Of a stretch of DNA of 64,000 bases, positions 28,790-37,669 are shown one piece after another. Each line of letters starts with the position of its first letter. Positions within the stretch are counted from its first letter, which is position 1. The translations under genes were made by a program, and so were the position numbers. The notes under the pieces are model-generated. The model worked only from the letters and a program-made list of their open reading frames with translations. It searched no databases and was not told where the DNA came from. Origin of the DNA: Muribaculaceae bacterium Isolate-036 (Harlan) (GTDB lineage Bacteria > Bacteroidota > Bacteroidia > Bacteroidales > Muribaculaceae); contig RIAY01000013.1 of assembly GCA_003833075.1 (NCBI GenBank), forward strand, positions 1-64,000, given 5' to 3'.

Positions 28790-31687
28790 TCACTTACCGC
28801 GTTTGGGTTTGAAATCGAAACGGTAGTGCACTGACAGCATCAGGTAGCGGGGAAGCACGGTGTTGAGGGTCTGCGTGCGTCCGTTGGCATTCACCGTGTA
28901 GTTGAAACCCTTGTTCTGGTTCAGAATGTCTTTCGCGTCGAGAGATATGCGCCACACTCCTTTGTTGATTTCATAGCCCAGGGTGGCGTTCCATACGCAG
29001 TCGGTGGTGTTCATCGATTCATCAATACATCCGTAGCGTTTCATGATTCTGAATTCCGAGTCTACGCTGAAATTGAAAGGCAACGCGACGTGCCCGTACA
29101 GTCTGCCAAACCAGACACCGTTATTGAGTCGCGTTGGCAGGACACCGGCGGAATGAGTGTTGTTTACATCAATACCGCCATTAACCGACAAGAGGCATTT
29201 CTCTGTGCGATAACCAAGACCTATGTCTTCCTGCAATGCGTAATTGCGCACCTTCTGCGGAGCAGGGTCTGCATCATAACCTATCATATTGGAATAATTC
29301 GATATCGCCCCGCTTACAAAGTTGGATATATTGAAAGCATCCGAAGGTCCGAAGCGATAGTAAATGCTGTGATACAAATCCATATTGTTGTTGCCCGAAA
29401 TATTATAGGTCTTCATGGTGCGCACACCGGTCCGCGAATCGTAGCGGTAACCGCTCACGAAATCATTGTCCTTGAATACGGCATGGAAAGACACATATTG
29501 CGAAAGCTTTTTATCAGGAGCATGCCGGAATGTCAGATTCACTGTATGCGTGGTGGAATTCTTGAGATCCGGATTGCCGACCCATATGTTAAGAGGATCC
29601 GAGGTGTTGCGCACATCCACGAGATTCACAAGATTCACAGCTGTCTGATCTATTTTATAAGAAGCCCGCAGGAACCAATTCTTTGCATCCCAGAACACGC
29701 TGCAATCCTCAAGCCGGAACCGGAGATATGCCCTGTCGGGAGTGGCGAACGTCTCTCCGCGATGATAGAACAGATGCTGGTCTTCGAAATAGAACTGAGG
29801 CTGCAACGCCAGCTCAAGCTTGCCGCGTTCATACTTCTTCTTGTACGCCCATTTTATCTTGATGCGGTGCTCGTTCTTATAAAGCTTGCTTGTGTAGCTG
29901 TTTGCGAAATCCGGCACCGGAATCATCCCCGGCGTGAACTCTGCCATCGAGTTTTCCGCAAAAGCCTCAAGAGCGGTAATATCCGAGTTTTTACGGGTCT
30001 GCGTGTGGGCGAACTCATAGCTTGCCTGCAGATTACCTATCGGCACACGGAAATAGTATCGCGCCAGAGCCTGTATGTTGAAGCTGTAATGCGGACGCTC
30101 CGTTGTGAACTGATGCTGCAACTGAGACGATGAGGGGACTTCTCCGAAACAGATGTCCTGCAATTCCTCGCTGAAAGAACTGCTGCGTGAATACTTGCTC
30201 TGCAACTTAAAGACCATGGCATCGGGACTACCGGGAATCTTCACCCTTGTCTCTCCGTTGAACTTCGCGTCATAACCGTGACTGTTCGATTCAAGATTCT
30301 TCAGGTTGCGGTTGATCAGAGCCCTGCGCAGCTCACTGTCACTGAGAGTATATATCGACCTTACCATCTCTTTGTCAACGCCCTGCATCTCTTCATAAAA
30401 AGTAGCGGCAACGGTCTCGTCGTTGTCGCGTTTCTTATTGTAAGAGAACTGAGGTTTCAAGGTCATGTTCCACGAATCCTTCTTGAGTTTGAAATCATGG
30501 AAAGTCGACAGAGAGAAATCGCGTGCCCTCATGTCGCGGTTTGAAAAATCATAGTTGTCGGCAGTCTGAAGAAAATTCACAGCATTGGTAATGATCGTGT
30601 TACGATTATCGTTATACGAAGCATCCACATTTCCTGACGCCTCCCATGTGTGAAGGGCGTTGTCGGCGAGATAATCTATACCTCCGTTGATTTTGCGGGT
30701 GATTCCGGCGTCTTCACCGTCATAAAGCTCGAATTCCTCCTGTGTGAGTCTGTTTTTCTTATTGATATTGTTTGCATTGCCATATAGACTAAGGCGGGTA
30801 TTGTTGGTATAAGACATGGCAAAAAGACGACCGAGATAACGTGACTTGGTGCCCCCTCCGGCTTCGGCATTGATCATGAAGCCGGTCATGTAATCTTTCT
30901 TCAGCCGCACATCCATCACGTAATCTTTGTCGACATCGGCACGGTCACCTAAAATGGCATCCATGTCATCCTTTTTCTCATAGACAGCAACATCCTTCAC
31001 AGCATACGCTCCGATATTCTCAAGCATGACGTTCTGATCCCCCTTGAAGAAATCCTTGCCGTTAAGGAGCAGCGTTTCCACAAACCTGCCGTTGACATAA
31101 ATCTTGCCGCCATCCTTTATCTCCACACCCGGCATCTGCACGATCAGCGCGTCAAGCATCGAACCCTCCGGAAGCATGAAAGCATCGGCGTTATATACGA
31201 TAGTGTCCCCCTTGTTGTAGAACATCACTTTGCTCGCCTTGACCGTGAAATCCTCCAGTGTCGTGACTTTCTGACGACTTAGATATATTTTCGGCACCTC
31301 TTTCTCCATATCGCGCTTGTTGAGCACAAGAGAGTATGAAAGGAAATGAGGTTCATAGCCATCCTTCGTGACCTTTATAAGATAATTCCCCGCCACACGC
31401 GGAACATTAATGGAATAGTGAGAAGTGGAATCCGACTTCAATACATTCGTTCGATTATCATAATTATAATACCTGTAACCACCTTCCACTGAAGATATCA
31501 CGCTGCTGTCGGAGCGGAGCACCTCAACTTTTGTGCCTATCACATGGCGTGTAGTAAGCCTGTCGTATATTTTACCTGTGAGAGCTATGCTGTCTACTTT
31601 AGTTGCGCCGGCAGCCGATGCATCGGCTGCAACAAGACCCAATATAACGATGAGCAACGCACGGAAGAAAGAAAAAAACTTGTTCAT
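28790..31687 (-). CDS. TonB-receptor-like outer-membrane beta-barrel protein
   Basis: 965 residues from the start at 31687, which puts the signal peptide (KFFSFFRALLIVILGLVAA) at the N-terminus; the in-frame ATG at 31735 would add 16 residues. Residues about 28-110 form a carboxypeptidase-regulatory-like domain. Residues about 150-240 are plug-like (MLDALIVQMPGVEIKDGGKI), and the rest is barrel ending YRFDFKPKRGK. It belongs with SusC-unlinked barrels having no adjacent SusD. The substrate is unknown. A fragment resembling its C-terminus occurs again at 56372-56414. Confidence 0.8.
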   Translation of the reverse strand: MNKFFSFFRALLIVILGLVAADASAAGATKVDSIALTGKIYDRLTTRHVIGTKVEVLRSDSSVISSVEGGYRYYNYDNRTNVLKSDSTSHYSINVPRVAGNYLIKVTKDGYEPHFLSYSLVLNKRDMEKEVPKIYLSRQKVTTLEDFTVKASKVMFYNKGDTIVYNADAFMLPEGSMLDALIVQMPGVEIKDGGKIYVNGRFVETLLLNGKDFFKGDQNVMLENIGAYAVKDVAVYEKKDDMDAILGDRADVDKDYVMDVRLKKDYMTGFMINAEAGGGTKSRYLGRLFAMSYTNNTRLSLYGNANNINKKNRLTQEEFELYDGEDAGITRKINGGIDYLADNALHTWEASGNVDASYNDNRNTIITNAVNFLQTADNYDFSNRDMRARDFSLSTFHDFKLKKDSWNMTLKPQFSYNKKRDNDETVAATFYEEMQGVDKEMVRSIYTLSDSELRRALINRNLKNLESNSHGYDAKFNGETRVKIPGSPDAMVFKLQSKYSRSSSFSEELQDICFGEVPSSSQLQHQFTTERPHYSFNIQALARYYFRVPIGNLQASYEFAHTQTRKNSDITALEAFAENSMAEFTPGMIPVPDFANSYTSKLYKNEHRIKIKWAYKKKYERGKLELALQPQFYFEDQHLFYHRGETFATPDRAYLRFRLEDCSVFWDAKNWFLRASYKIDQTAVNLVNLVDVRNTSDPLNIWVGNPDLKNSTTHTVNLTFRHAPDKKLSQYVSFHAVFKDNDFVSGYRYDSRTGVRTMKTYNISGNNNMDLYHSIYYRFGPSDAFNISNFVSGAISNYSNMIGYDADPAPQKVRNYALQEDIGLGYRTEKCLLSVNGGIDVNNTHSAGVLPTRLNNGVWFGRLYGHVALPFNFSVDSEFRIMKRYGCIDESMNTTDCVWNATLGYEINKGVWRISLDAKDILNQNKGFNYTVNANGRTQTLNTVLPRYLMLSVHYRFDFKPKRGK

Positions 31688-31746
31688 GATGTACTTTGAT
31701 ATCAAACGGCTTATTGGCATGACACCTGTCTTCACGCCATCAACGA

Positions 31747-31777
31747 CAAAATTAGTAAAAAATTCCCCTCACCCAAA
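31747..31777 (-). promoter_or_regulatory. Promoter for the outer-membrane barrel gene
   Basis: Minus strand TTTG (31774-31777), a 19-nt spacer and TAATTTTG (31747-31754), between the transglutaminase gene and the barrel gene. Confidence 0.75.
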
Positions 31778-31803
31778 TATATTACGCAGAAATACCGAAA
31801 ATG

Positions 31804-33744
31804 TCACAAAATTTTTCTAAGGTCGGTGTTGAAGAGCTGTTTGCCGTCACGGCATATGAAAACCTGCTCCTCTTTCCCCTTTGTGAGATTGCGAAGCCAC
31901 AGCACGGCATTCGCCGGAACATCATACGTGATGTCGAACCCTTCGGCGGTCTTTTTCCCAAGCGATTTCCATTCGTTCCGGTCGAAATAGAACAGTTCAT
32001 ACTCCTCGCCCGGAACAACATAATTGTCGTCATTGCGAGGAATGATGAAGATACTGTTGACATCCTTGTCGGAGTCTATCCCAAACACCAGATCCCGGTA
32101 TCCGACCTGGTAGTTTGTCCACGTCAGTATGTCTCCGTCTACGAGCTTTTTCTTACCCGCCGTGAGATTGTCAGTGATCACCGTCATAGGCAGGCGTTCC
32201 CGTGCAAGGGAATCAACGGACGCCATCACTTCCCCTATCTGGGAACGTTGGAGGGGAGACGGAAGAAGACGCACGTACCTTTCCTTGTAGTCCATACTCA
32301 CGGGAATGCAGTGGAAGCTATGAGCCGGCATGGAGGAGATGCTGTCAATATCGCGCCAAGGTCCCGTCGCGTTTGGTCCGGTCTGTATCCGGATGCCTAT
32401 GACCGAGCTCATGCGTCCCGTATGGTGTAGCCAGAATGGCATTTTACGTTTCATGGTCGGTCTTTCCCCGCGGGCAACATCCGGAACGAACTCATGTACG
32501 TTCCCGTCACTTTTCAGCATGAATGGATTCCCGCATGTGCTGTACCCGTTGCCTTCGCGGGTAACCGGGAAATATATCAGGTCTGGCTCTATGTCTCGGA
32601 ACACGGCTTCTCCTCCCGCATTTTTATCCGCAACGTCTACCGGTCTGTAACCGTCAGGTGTAAAAAGACCGAGAAACACAGTGCCGGATTCTCTGTTAGT
32701 CTTTACCACTGCCTCGTTATGACCGAAATATTCTGCCGTAACATCCTTCAGTCTGGGACTCAATAATTCGGCAGGGACATCGGGAATGGAGGCAAGCCTC
32801 TTTATCCTGTCGGTGTTTACCGCCCACGACCTTCTGTAGATTTTCCCTTTCCGTCTCCCGTCATTGTGAACGGAGTCTCGGGTGGGAGGGAAACGGTCAT
32901 TGTCGAACATCCGGAACCTGTTGTCTTCGGTGTCAAGCACCACGCACCATTGATGCGGAGTACCGTTGTCGGGAGAGACAATTATCTCGTCAATGGTCAC
33001 GGGAATACCGAATGCCCGCAGGGCATACACGGTGCGGTCGCAGTCTTCGCGACAGAACCCGACGGGAGCTGTCAGAAGACCGGTGGCAGGTCGATGGGGC
33101 GTTTTCAGCTTGTTGTTGTAATGGATCTCGCCCAACGTCTTGGAAATAATTGCGGCTGCGGCAACAGCATTGGGCGCGGAATAGATTTTGTCTGAGAGGG
33201 AATCATATGCCGCCCGATATGCCTTTCGCCATTCTGTCAGCGGTTCGTCACCGATGCGGTAAGGGAGCAGCAGTTCGCAGAAATCTGACAATGAAAGATC
33301 TCTGTTCCAGCTGCATTTCTCTTTCTGTTCCCAAGCATCATCAAAATTTCTTATGAGATAGTCTGAGGTCAACGTCTGTAAGTCAGCAGTTTTCCGACGC
33401 AAAATTTTCTCGTATCTCTTGCCGGAAGCGAGTTGCACCGAATCAAATTGCCAGCTGCGGTTGGGACGCGGCAGCTGATGATATAAATTTTCAATAGAAT
33501 CGAGACCAAATCCGCTGACCGCATATTGCCCGATCATACCTCTTATGAGATATGATGCAGCCTCTTTTTTCTCTCCGTCATACCGGTCAAGAAATCGACT
33601 GATTTCTCCGGCGTTGTCACCAGCATCCGACAATGCTCGCTCCTGCATCGCCGAATCTGATATGGAACAACCCTGAAGAGTTATTAACAGCCCAAATATA
33701 ATTATCGTAACTATTTTAGTATTTTGCCATATATTCACTGACAT
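31804..33744 (-). CDS. Transglutaminase-fold lipoprotein
   Basis: A 646-residue predicted lipoprotein (ITLQGC, Cys26). Residues about 190-285 form a transglutaminase/protease-like core: Cys231 in GFCREDCDRTVYALRAFGIPV, His264 in GTPHQWCVV and Asp281 in FRMFDND are placed like the catalytic triad. Residues about 350-420 and 430-640 are beta-rich domains, possibly carbohydrate-binding. It may be a peptidase or amidase on the cell surface or in the periplasm; the substrate is unknown. The gene faces away from the integrase, whose element begins about 90 bp upstream. Confidence 0.75.
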   Translation of the reverse strand: MSVNIWQNTKIVTIIIFGLLITLQGCSISDSAMQERALSDAGDNAGEISRFLDRYDGEKKEAASYLIRGMIGQYAVSGFGLDSIENLYHQLPRPNRSWQFDSVQLASGKRYEKILRRKTADLQTLTSDYLIRNFDDAWEQKEKCSWNRDLSLSDFCELLLPYRIGDEPLTEWRKAYRAAYDSLSDKIYSAPNAVAAAAIISKTLGEIHYNNKLKTPHRPATGLLTAPVGFCREDCDRTVYALRAFGIPVTIDEIIVSPDNGTPHQWCVVLDTEDNRFRMFDNDRFPPTRDSVHNDGRRKGKIYRRSWAVNTDRIKRLASIPDVPAELLSPRLKDVTAEYFGHNEAVVKTNRESGTVFLGLFTPDGYRPVDVADKNAGGEAVFRDIEPDLIYFPVTREGNGYSTCGNPFMLKSDGNVHEFVPDVARGERPTMKRKMPFWLHHTGRMSSVIGIRIQTGPNATGPWRDIDSISSMPAHSFHCIPVSMDYKERYVRLLPSPLQRSQIGEVMASVDSLARERLPMTVITDNLTAGKKKLVDGDILTWTNYQVGYRDLVFGIDSDKDVNSIFIIPRNDDNYVVPGEEYELFYFDRNEWKSLGKKTAEGFDITYDVPANAVLWLRNLTKGKEEQVFICRDGKQLFNTDLRKIL

Positions 33745-33790
33745 TCAAATACATTCATTGCCATTCATTTTCAAATAGTTACATTGCAAA

Positions 33791-33851
33791 GTATTTCTAT
33801 GCTTTTGCCTTAATTTACCCTTATTTTCGCATTTAGTACACAATTAGTACG
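33791..33851. repeat. Left copy of integrase-flank repeat
   Basis: TTTCTATGC (about 33793-33801) is followed by two TTAGTAC heptamers (33833-33839 and 33844-33850). A similar arrangement occurs at 38861-38910 in the same orientation. The heptamers could be arm-type integrase binding sites. Confidence 0.5.
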
Positions 33852-33904
33852 ATTAGATTGTTAATATCTGTTGTGAGCCGTTTTCACGTTTGATTACGCC
33901 TCAT

Positions 33905-33912
33905 TACCTTTG
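33905..33912 (+). promoter_or_regulatory. -7 element for the integrase
   Basis: TACCTTTG, 23 bp upstream of the integrase start. The -33 element is weak (TTTT near 33881). Confidence 0.45.
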
Positions 33913-33934
33913 CATCAAACAAAGATAATCACCT

Positions 33935-35194
33935 ATGGCTAAAGTAGAAAGCAAGAACAAACAGAACCCGAAACTCGTGCAGTCCGAATTGCAGGACGGT
34001 CGGGCAAGCCTTGCGTTGGAGTATTATCTCGGACGCAACGAAACCCCGGTGCTTGATGAAAACGGCAACCATGTCCTCTATACCGAGGGGGCGATGAAAG
34101 GAAAACCGAAATATAGAATCAAGCATATCCGCAAACGAGAGGTGCTGAACCTCTATATATGGCTACACCCTCGCAACCAGCAGGAACGCACCCAAAACAA
34201 GAATACTCTCGCACTCGCCGAGAAGATACGGTTTGAGCGTGAGCAGGAATTTCTCGAAGACCGTGAGGGATACCGACTGAAAAAGGACGGTGAGAACGAC
34301 TTTATCAAATACTTCCGCAAACATTGGGAGAACGAGTTGTATTCAAAGCCAGTGAGAACTACCTACAAGACCTCTTACAACCGCTTTATGAGATTCCTTG
34401 AGGCTACACCACGCTTCCAACGTTACACATCGTTTCTGCGCATGGAATTGATTACACCCGAAATGGTGACGAGTTTCACAGACTATCTGAAGAAAGTCGC
34501 CAAAGGAGAGGGAGCGCATAAGTCATACTATATGTTCCGAACCGTAATTCTCCATGCGATAGAAGAAGGACTGATGAAAAAGAATCCGTGCAAAGGAATC
34601 GTAATCCACCGTGACGTGAACACGCTGAAAAAAGAGATACTGACAATGGATGAAATCAAACGCCTTGCCGCCACTCATTACGAGGGTGAGGACACGGCAC
34701 TGCAACGAGCATTTCTCTTTTGCTGTTTCACCGGCATACGCTGGTGTGACACCGTGAGCCTCACATACGCCAATGTCGATTTCTCGGCAAAGATACTCCG
34801 ATTCAACCAACAAAAGACCGAGGGGCGTAGCGCACACAGCGGTGTCACAATCCCATTAAGTCCGACGCTGCTGAAACTCATCGGGAATCCTATACAACAC
34901 ACTTCCGAAAAAATATTCAATATCACCTGCTACCGCACAACCGCAATCACACGCTTGCAGAAATGGGTAAAGGCAGCAGGAATCAACAAGACTATCACAT
35001 GGCATTGCGCCCGCCACAGTTTCGCTGTAAATGTGCTTGGTGCAGGAGCGAACATCAAGACTGTTGCCTCTCTAATGGGACATTCAAGCATCAAGATGAC
35101 CGAGAAATATCTACACGTCATAGACCAGCAGAAGCAGGACGCAATCAACAGCCTCGGCGACCTTGACTATGACTGCGAGGCGGTCAGCGTGTAG
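33935..35194 (+). CDS. Tyrosine site-specific integrase
   Basis: A 419-residue tyrosine recombinase of the Bacteroidetes mobile-element type. Residues 1-105 contain an arm-DNA-binding region, 120-225 the SAM-like core-binding domain, and 240-405 the catalytic domain. Catalytic residues are visible: Arg269 (TGIRWCD), His357 and Arg360 (HCARHSFAV), His383 (GHSSIKM) and Tyr392 (EKYLHV). It looks intact. No excisionase, mobilisation or conjugation gene is nearby, so it now belongs to a reduced element. A terminator follows at 35235. Confidence 0.92.
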   Translation: MAKVESKNKQNPKLVQSELQDGRASLALEYYLGRNETPVLDENGNHVLYTEGAMKGKPKYRIKHIRKREVLNLYIWLHPRNQQERTQNKNTLALAEKIRFEREQEFLEDREGYRLKKDGENDFIKYFRKHWENELYSKPVRTTYKTSYNRFMRFLEATPRFQRYTSFLRMELITPEMVTSFTDYLKKVAKGEGAHKSYYMFRTVILHAIEEGLMKKNPCKGIVIHRDVNTLKKEILTMDEIKRLAATHYEGEDTALQRAFLFCCFTGIRWCDTVSLTYANVDFSAKILRFNQQKTEGRSAHSGVTIPLSPTLLKLIGNPIQHTSEKIFNITCYRTTAITRLQKWVKAAGINKTITWHCARHSFAVNVLGAGANIKTVASLMGHSSIKMTEKYLHVIDQQKQDAINSLGDLDYDCEAVSV

Positions 35195-35234
35195 ATTTTA
35201 CACCGTGGCATTTTTGACACTTTGGCACTTTTGG

Positions 35235-35270
35235 AACTCTCCGACCGACATCGGAGGGTTCTTCTTTTTT
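35235..35270 (+). terminator. Integrase terminator
   Basis: 10-bp stem with one G-U pair (35235-35244, 35251-35260), a 6-nt loop, then CTTCTTTTTT. Confidence 0.75.
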
Positions 35271-35291
35271 CCGGCGGTCATCATCTATGAA

Positions 35292-35345
35292 TTTTGGTTT
35301 GGTTCAGTACGGGGGTGTATATATAGGGCAGATCCGAACCAAGAC
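35292..35345. repeat. Left copy of GGTTTGGTTC direct repeat
   Basis: TTTTGGTTTGGTTC (35292-35305), a TATATATAG tract and GAACCAAGAC (35336-35345). The same order recurs at 38677-38719, followed in both copies by an AATATATG-rich stretch. Each copy is itself an inverted repeat. Confidence 0.65.
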
Positions 35346-35999
35346 AATATATGAGGGCATAGAAAAGAAAAAACGATGAAAAATGCTCGCATTTTCTGCA
35401 TTATCCGCATTTTGGAACTTGAAAATGCAGGAAATGCAGATAGTGTGGCGGTGTCAGTCAATATTTTTCAGGAATTATCCCATTGCACACCTTGCATTCT
35501 TGCACACTTTGAAAATGCCAAAGTGTCAAAAATGCCACGGGGTAATATTGAAATAACACAGATACCACACACCCTTATTCCTTGATGAAGCTGACCCTTG
35601 ATTGTGCAAAAGTGCAAAGAATGCAAGGGGGATAATGAGAAAAATCGGATTTTCGTAATCGGCAAGATACCTTCTGACTACCTCAAAAGGCTCTCTCCCG
35701 ACGGTCGGATATAATCACTAAATTGCTACAGTCATTGCAGTGGATGTGTTGACTTAAACGAATACTGTCATTACACTGACTATCGTCATTATGACGATGA
35801 GAAAAAAGGAGTGCAAGGATATGTTTCGGGATTCCTTTTTCTCCGAAAAACCACCGCCGAAACCGCAGTCACTGCCGTGACCGCTCTTTGTTTTTCTCAT
35901 TGCCATAGGAGGTCGTTTTAGGGTGGAGCGAGTTTATGCTTAGGTATTACCTGTAATCCCAAAACGCTCCACAACCTCATCACCCAGTAATGCCCTCTA

Positions 36000-36145
36000 A
36001 CATCAATGATGAAATGACTGAATGACAAAGTGACCAATCATCCGGATGATTAAATGATTCGATGAATTGATGACTGAATGATTAATCATTTAAATGACAA
36101 AATGACTGAGTGACTAATCATCTAATCATTCAGTCATTCCGTAAA
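36000..36145. repeat. Cluster of ATGACTGAATGA-type short repeats
   Basis: About 140 bp with many copies of AATGACT, GAATGA, AATCATT and TGATTAA in both orientations, broken by one CATCCGGATG palindrome (36040-36049). It looks like an iteron or partition-type region; no replication or partition gene is adjacent. Confidence 0.6.
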
Positions 36146-36360
36146 TCAATATCAAAGCCAATGTGAAATACAACCACAACACCGTCATGGAAATTACACC
36201 GACAAAAAATTCCTTAGCTCATTAGGGTATTTTCCAAGCCGCATTGACAAGTCAACGCTGAAAATATCCCGAATGAGCCAAAGGTCAACCTTTGGAATCC
36301 GAGGATTATTGAATACCTTTTGGAAAACAAATTGTACTCAACTAAGATTAACCCTTCTGA

Positions 36361-36801
36361 TTAATAAATCCTTCGCATCCATCTTTCCTTATCTTTCATT
36401 CCCCATTGGACATGCCACGCTCTGCCATTAGTCTTATCCAGCAGGAGGAATTGATACATATTCTGTGTTGGATAAAGTTCAAACAAACTGCCACTGCTCC
36501 ATGAGAGGTCTTCATTGTTAATAGAAACAGACCCTTCCTTATCGGTGTCCAAAGACCATTGAACTTGCTCTATTCTCCCAGTTCGTGTATCCAATTTAAG
36601 AAAGTTATATATGTTCTCTGTTGGATAGAATTTATATCGGTCATTTGCTTCACTCTTGAGAATTCTCATATCTATATCCTCAAGTATTGTTGCTATATAT
36701 GAAGATATAGAGTCATTCTTGTTACTTGTCGAAGTCTCACCCTGTGCCGAAGAGCTTAATGCACAGAGCAGCGCAAATGTTAAGAGTATAAATTTCCTCA
36801 T
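36361..36801 (-). CDS. Secreted protein with two internal repeats
   Basis: 146 residues with a signal peptide (KFILLTFALLCALSSSAQ). The mature part holds a duplicated block of about 30 residues: FYPTENIYNFLKLDTRTGRI followed by VQWSLD (residues about 59-85), and LYPTQNMYQFLLLDKTNGRA followed by VQWGMK (about 109-136). Family unknown; similar repeats occur, from memory, in mobile-element proteins of Bacteroides. It is the last of three co-oriented cargo genes, beginning 14 bp after the previous stop. Confidence 0.7.
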   Translation of the reverse strand: MRKFILLTFALLCALSSSAQGETSTSNKNDSISSYIATILEDIDMRILKSEANDRYKFYPTENIYNFLKLDTRTGRIEQVQWSLDTDKEGSVSINNEDLSWSSGSLFELYPTQNMYQFLLLDKTNGRAWHVQWGMKDKERWMRRIY

Positions 36802-36815
36802 AATAAAAATTGTTG

Positions 36816-37655
36816 TTATATGTCATCTTCAATTTTGGCATTTCTGTGATAACCATGACGGATAAATGGATCTACAAAAATAAGTTCTTTGTACCATACT
36901 CCCTCGGGATTCTTCTTATTCTGCATGCGAAAGAAACCTCTAACAGGAATGTCATTGTCATTGATTATCTTCTTGAACCATTTTGAATCCATAACAATGA
37001 CTTCCTGACCACATTGATTGATAACCTTCTTCTTTTCTACATATTCAAGTGGCGTTCCAGCAACCGCAGTAAATGTGCCTTGAGGAATAATTAGAGTCTC
37101 GACTTTTATATATTTCTTAACGGCTAAATATACGGCAATAAAGCGAAGTCGAATTCCAATTTCATCAATGCGATGTTGAATAGTACCAGCCAACAAGTTA
37201 TCATCATATAAAATTGAGTCAGTCATTAATAATTTGGGCTGTCCATCAACAAATTCATATCCGGCAGAGAAATGGAACATACTATGTCCGTTTTGTTCAT
37301 TAAAGAACCAAATATTCAATTGATTGTCGCCAAAACCATAAACTAAGGTTTCGTTGTTACGAAGTATAAGAATACCACACTCATCCGTTTCGCTAAACTC
37401 TTTGAATAAATCCGGCATGATTTTTTCAAAAGCTGGTGCGCTTTTCTCCATAACTCTTTCGAAGGAAGGCATTACAAGTTCAGGCAATCCCCATTTGGGT
37501 TTCATCGCTCGTATTTCCTTTAAATGTTTCAACTCTTCATTGAGAATTTCATAGTTCTCTCTATTTTGAGGAGCGGCGAACGTCAAACCCTCCTGAAATC
37601 CAGATGTGTCAGGATTAAGCAACCAAGTGATAATAGGGCGTTTTTTGATTATCAT
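36816..37655 (-). CDS. Hypothetical cytoplasmic protein, mobile-element cargo
   Basis: 279 residues, no signal peptide and no transmembrane segment. Residues 1-130 are largely helical with charged repeats. Residues about 215-275 have a distinct basic and aromatic module (MDSKWFKKIINDNDIPVRGF, then IFVDPFIRHGYHRNAK). Similar VRGxFR...HGYxR tails appear in small proteins of Bacteroides mobile elements as far as I recall. Function unknown. It lies between a lipoprotein gene and a secreted-protein gene. Confidence 0.65.
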   Translation of the reverse strand: MIIKKRPIITWLLNPDTSGFQEGLTFAAPQNRENYEILNEELKHLKEIRAMKPKWGLPELVMPSFERVMEKSAPAFEKIMPDLFKEFSETDECGILILRNNETLVYGFGDNQLNIWFFNEQNGHSMFHFSAGYEFVDGQPKLLMTDSILYDDNLLAGTIQHRIDEIGIRLRFIAVYLAVKKYIKVETLIIPQGTFTAVAGTPLEYVEKKKVINQCGQEVIVMDSKWFKKIINDNDIPVRGFFRMQNKKNPEGVWYKELIFVDPFIRHGYHRNAKIEDDI

Positions 37656-37669
37656 AACGTGCTATGGGA

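Larger units (their letters stand above)
35203..35540. repeat. 25-bp perfect inverted repeat pair
   Basis: The arm at 35203-35227 (beginning CCGTGGCATTTTTGACAC) is exactly repeated in inverse orientation at 35516-35540. The interior, about 290 bp, contains further short GCATTTT/AAAATGC repeats, so a single strand could fold into one large branched structure. Confidence 0.85.
35195..36360. other. 1.2-kb repeat-rich gap, likely mobile-element remnant
   Basis: No convincing gene. A 25-bp perfect inverted repeat (35203-35227, 35516-35540), a second imperfect one (about 35490-35505 and 35615-35632) and a small palindrome (35782-35798) occupy the first half. A short open stretch (35595-35714) encodes VQKCKECKG and GKIPSDYLKRLSPDGRI with no start, so it may be a gene remnant. 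The second half has dense copies of short ATGA/TCAT motifs. Such repeats resemble transfer or replication origins of conjugative elements, but no relaxase is present. Confidence 0.6.

Noticed and set aside
29090..30133. 347-residue open frame antisense to the outer-membrane barrel gene
   Set aside because: Shadow frame; the minus-strand protein has signal peptide, plug and barrel features.
36000..36145. CRISPR array
   Set aside because: Repeats are short and irregular, with no constant-length spacers.
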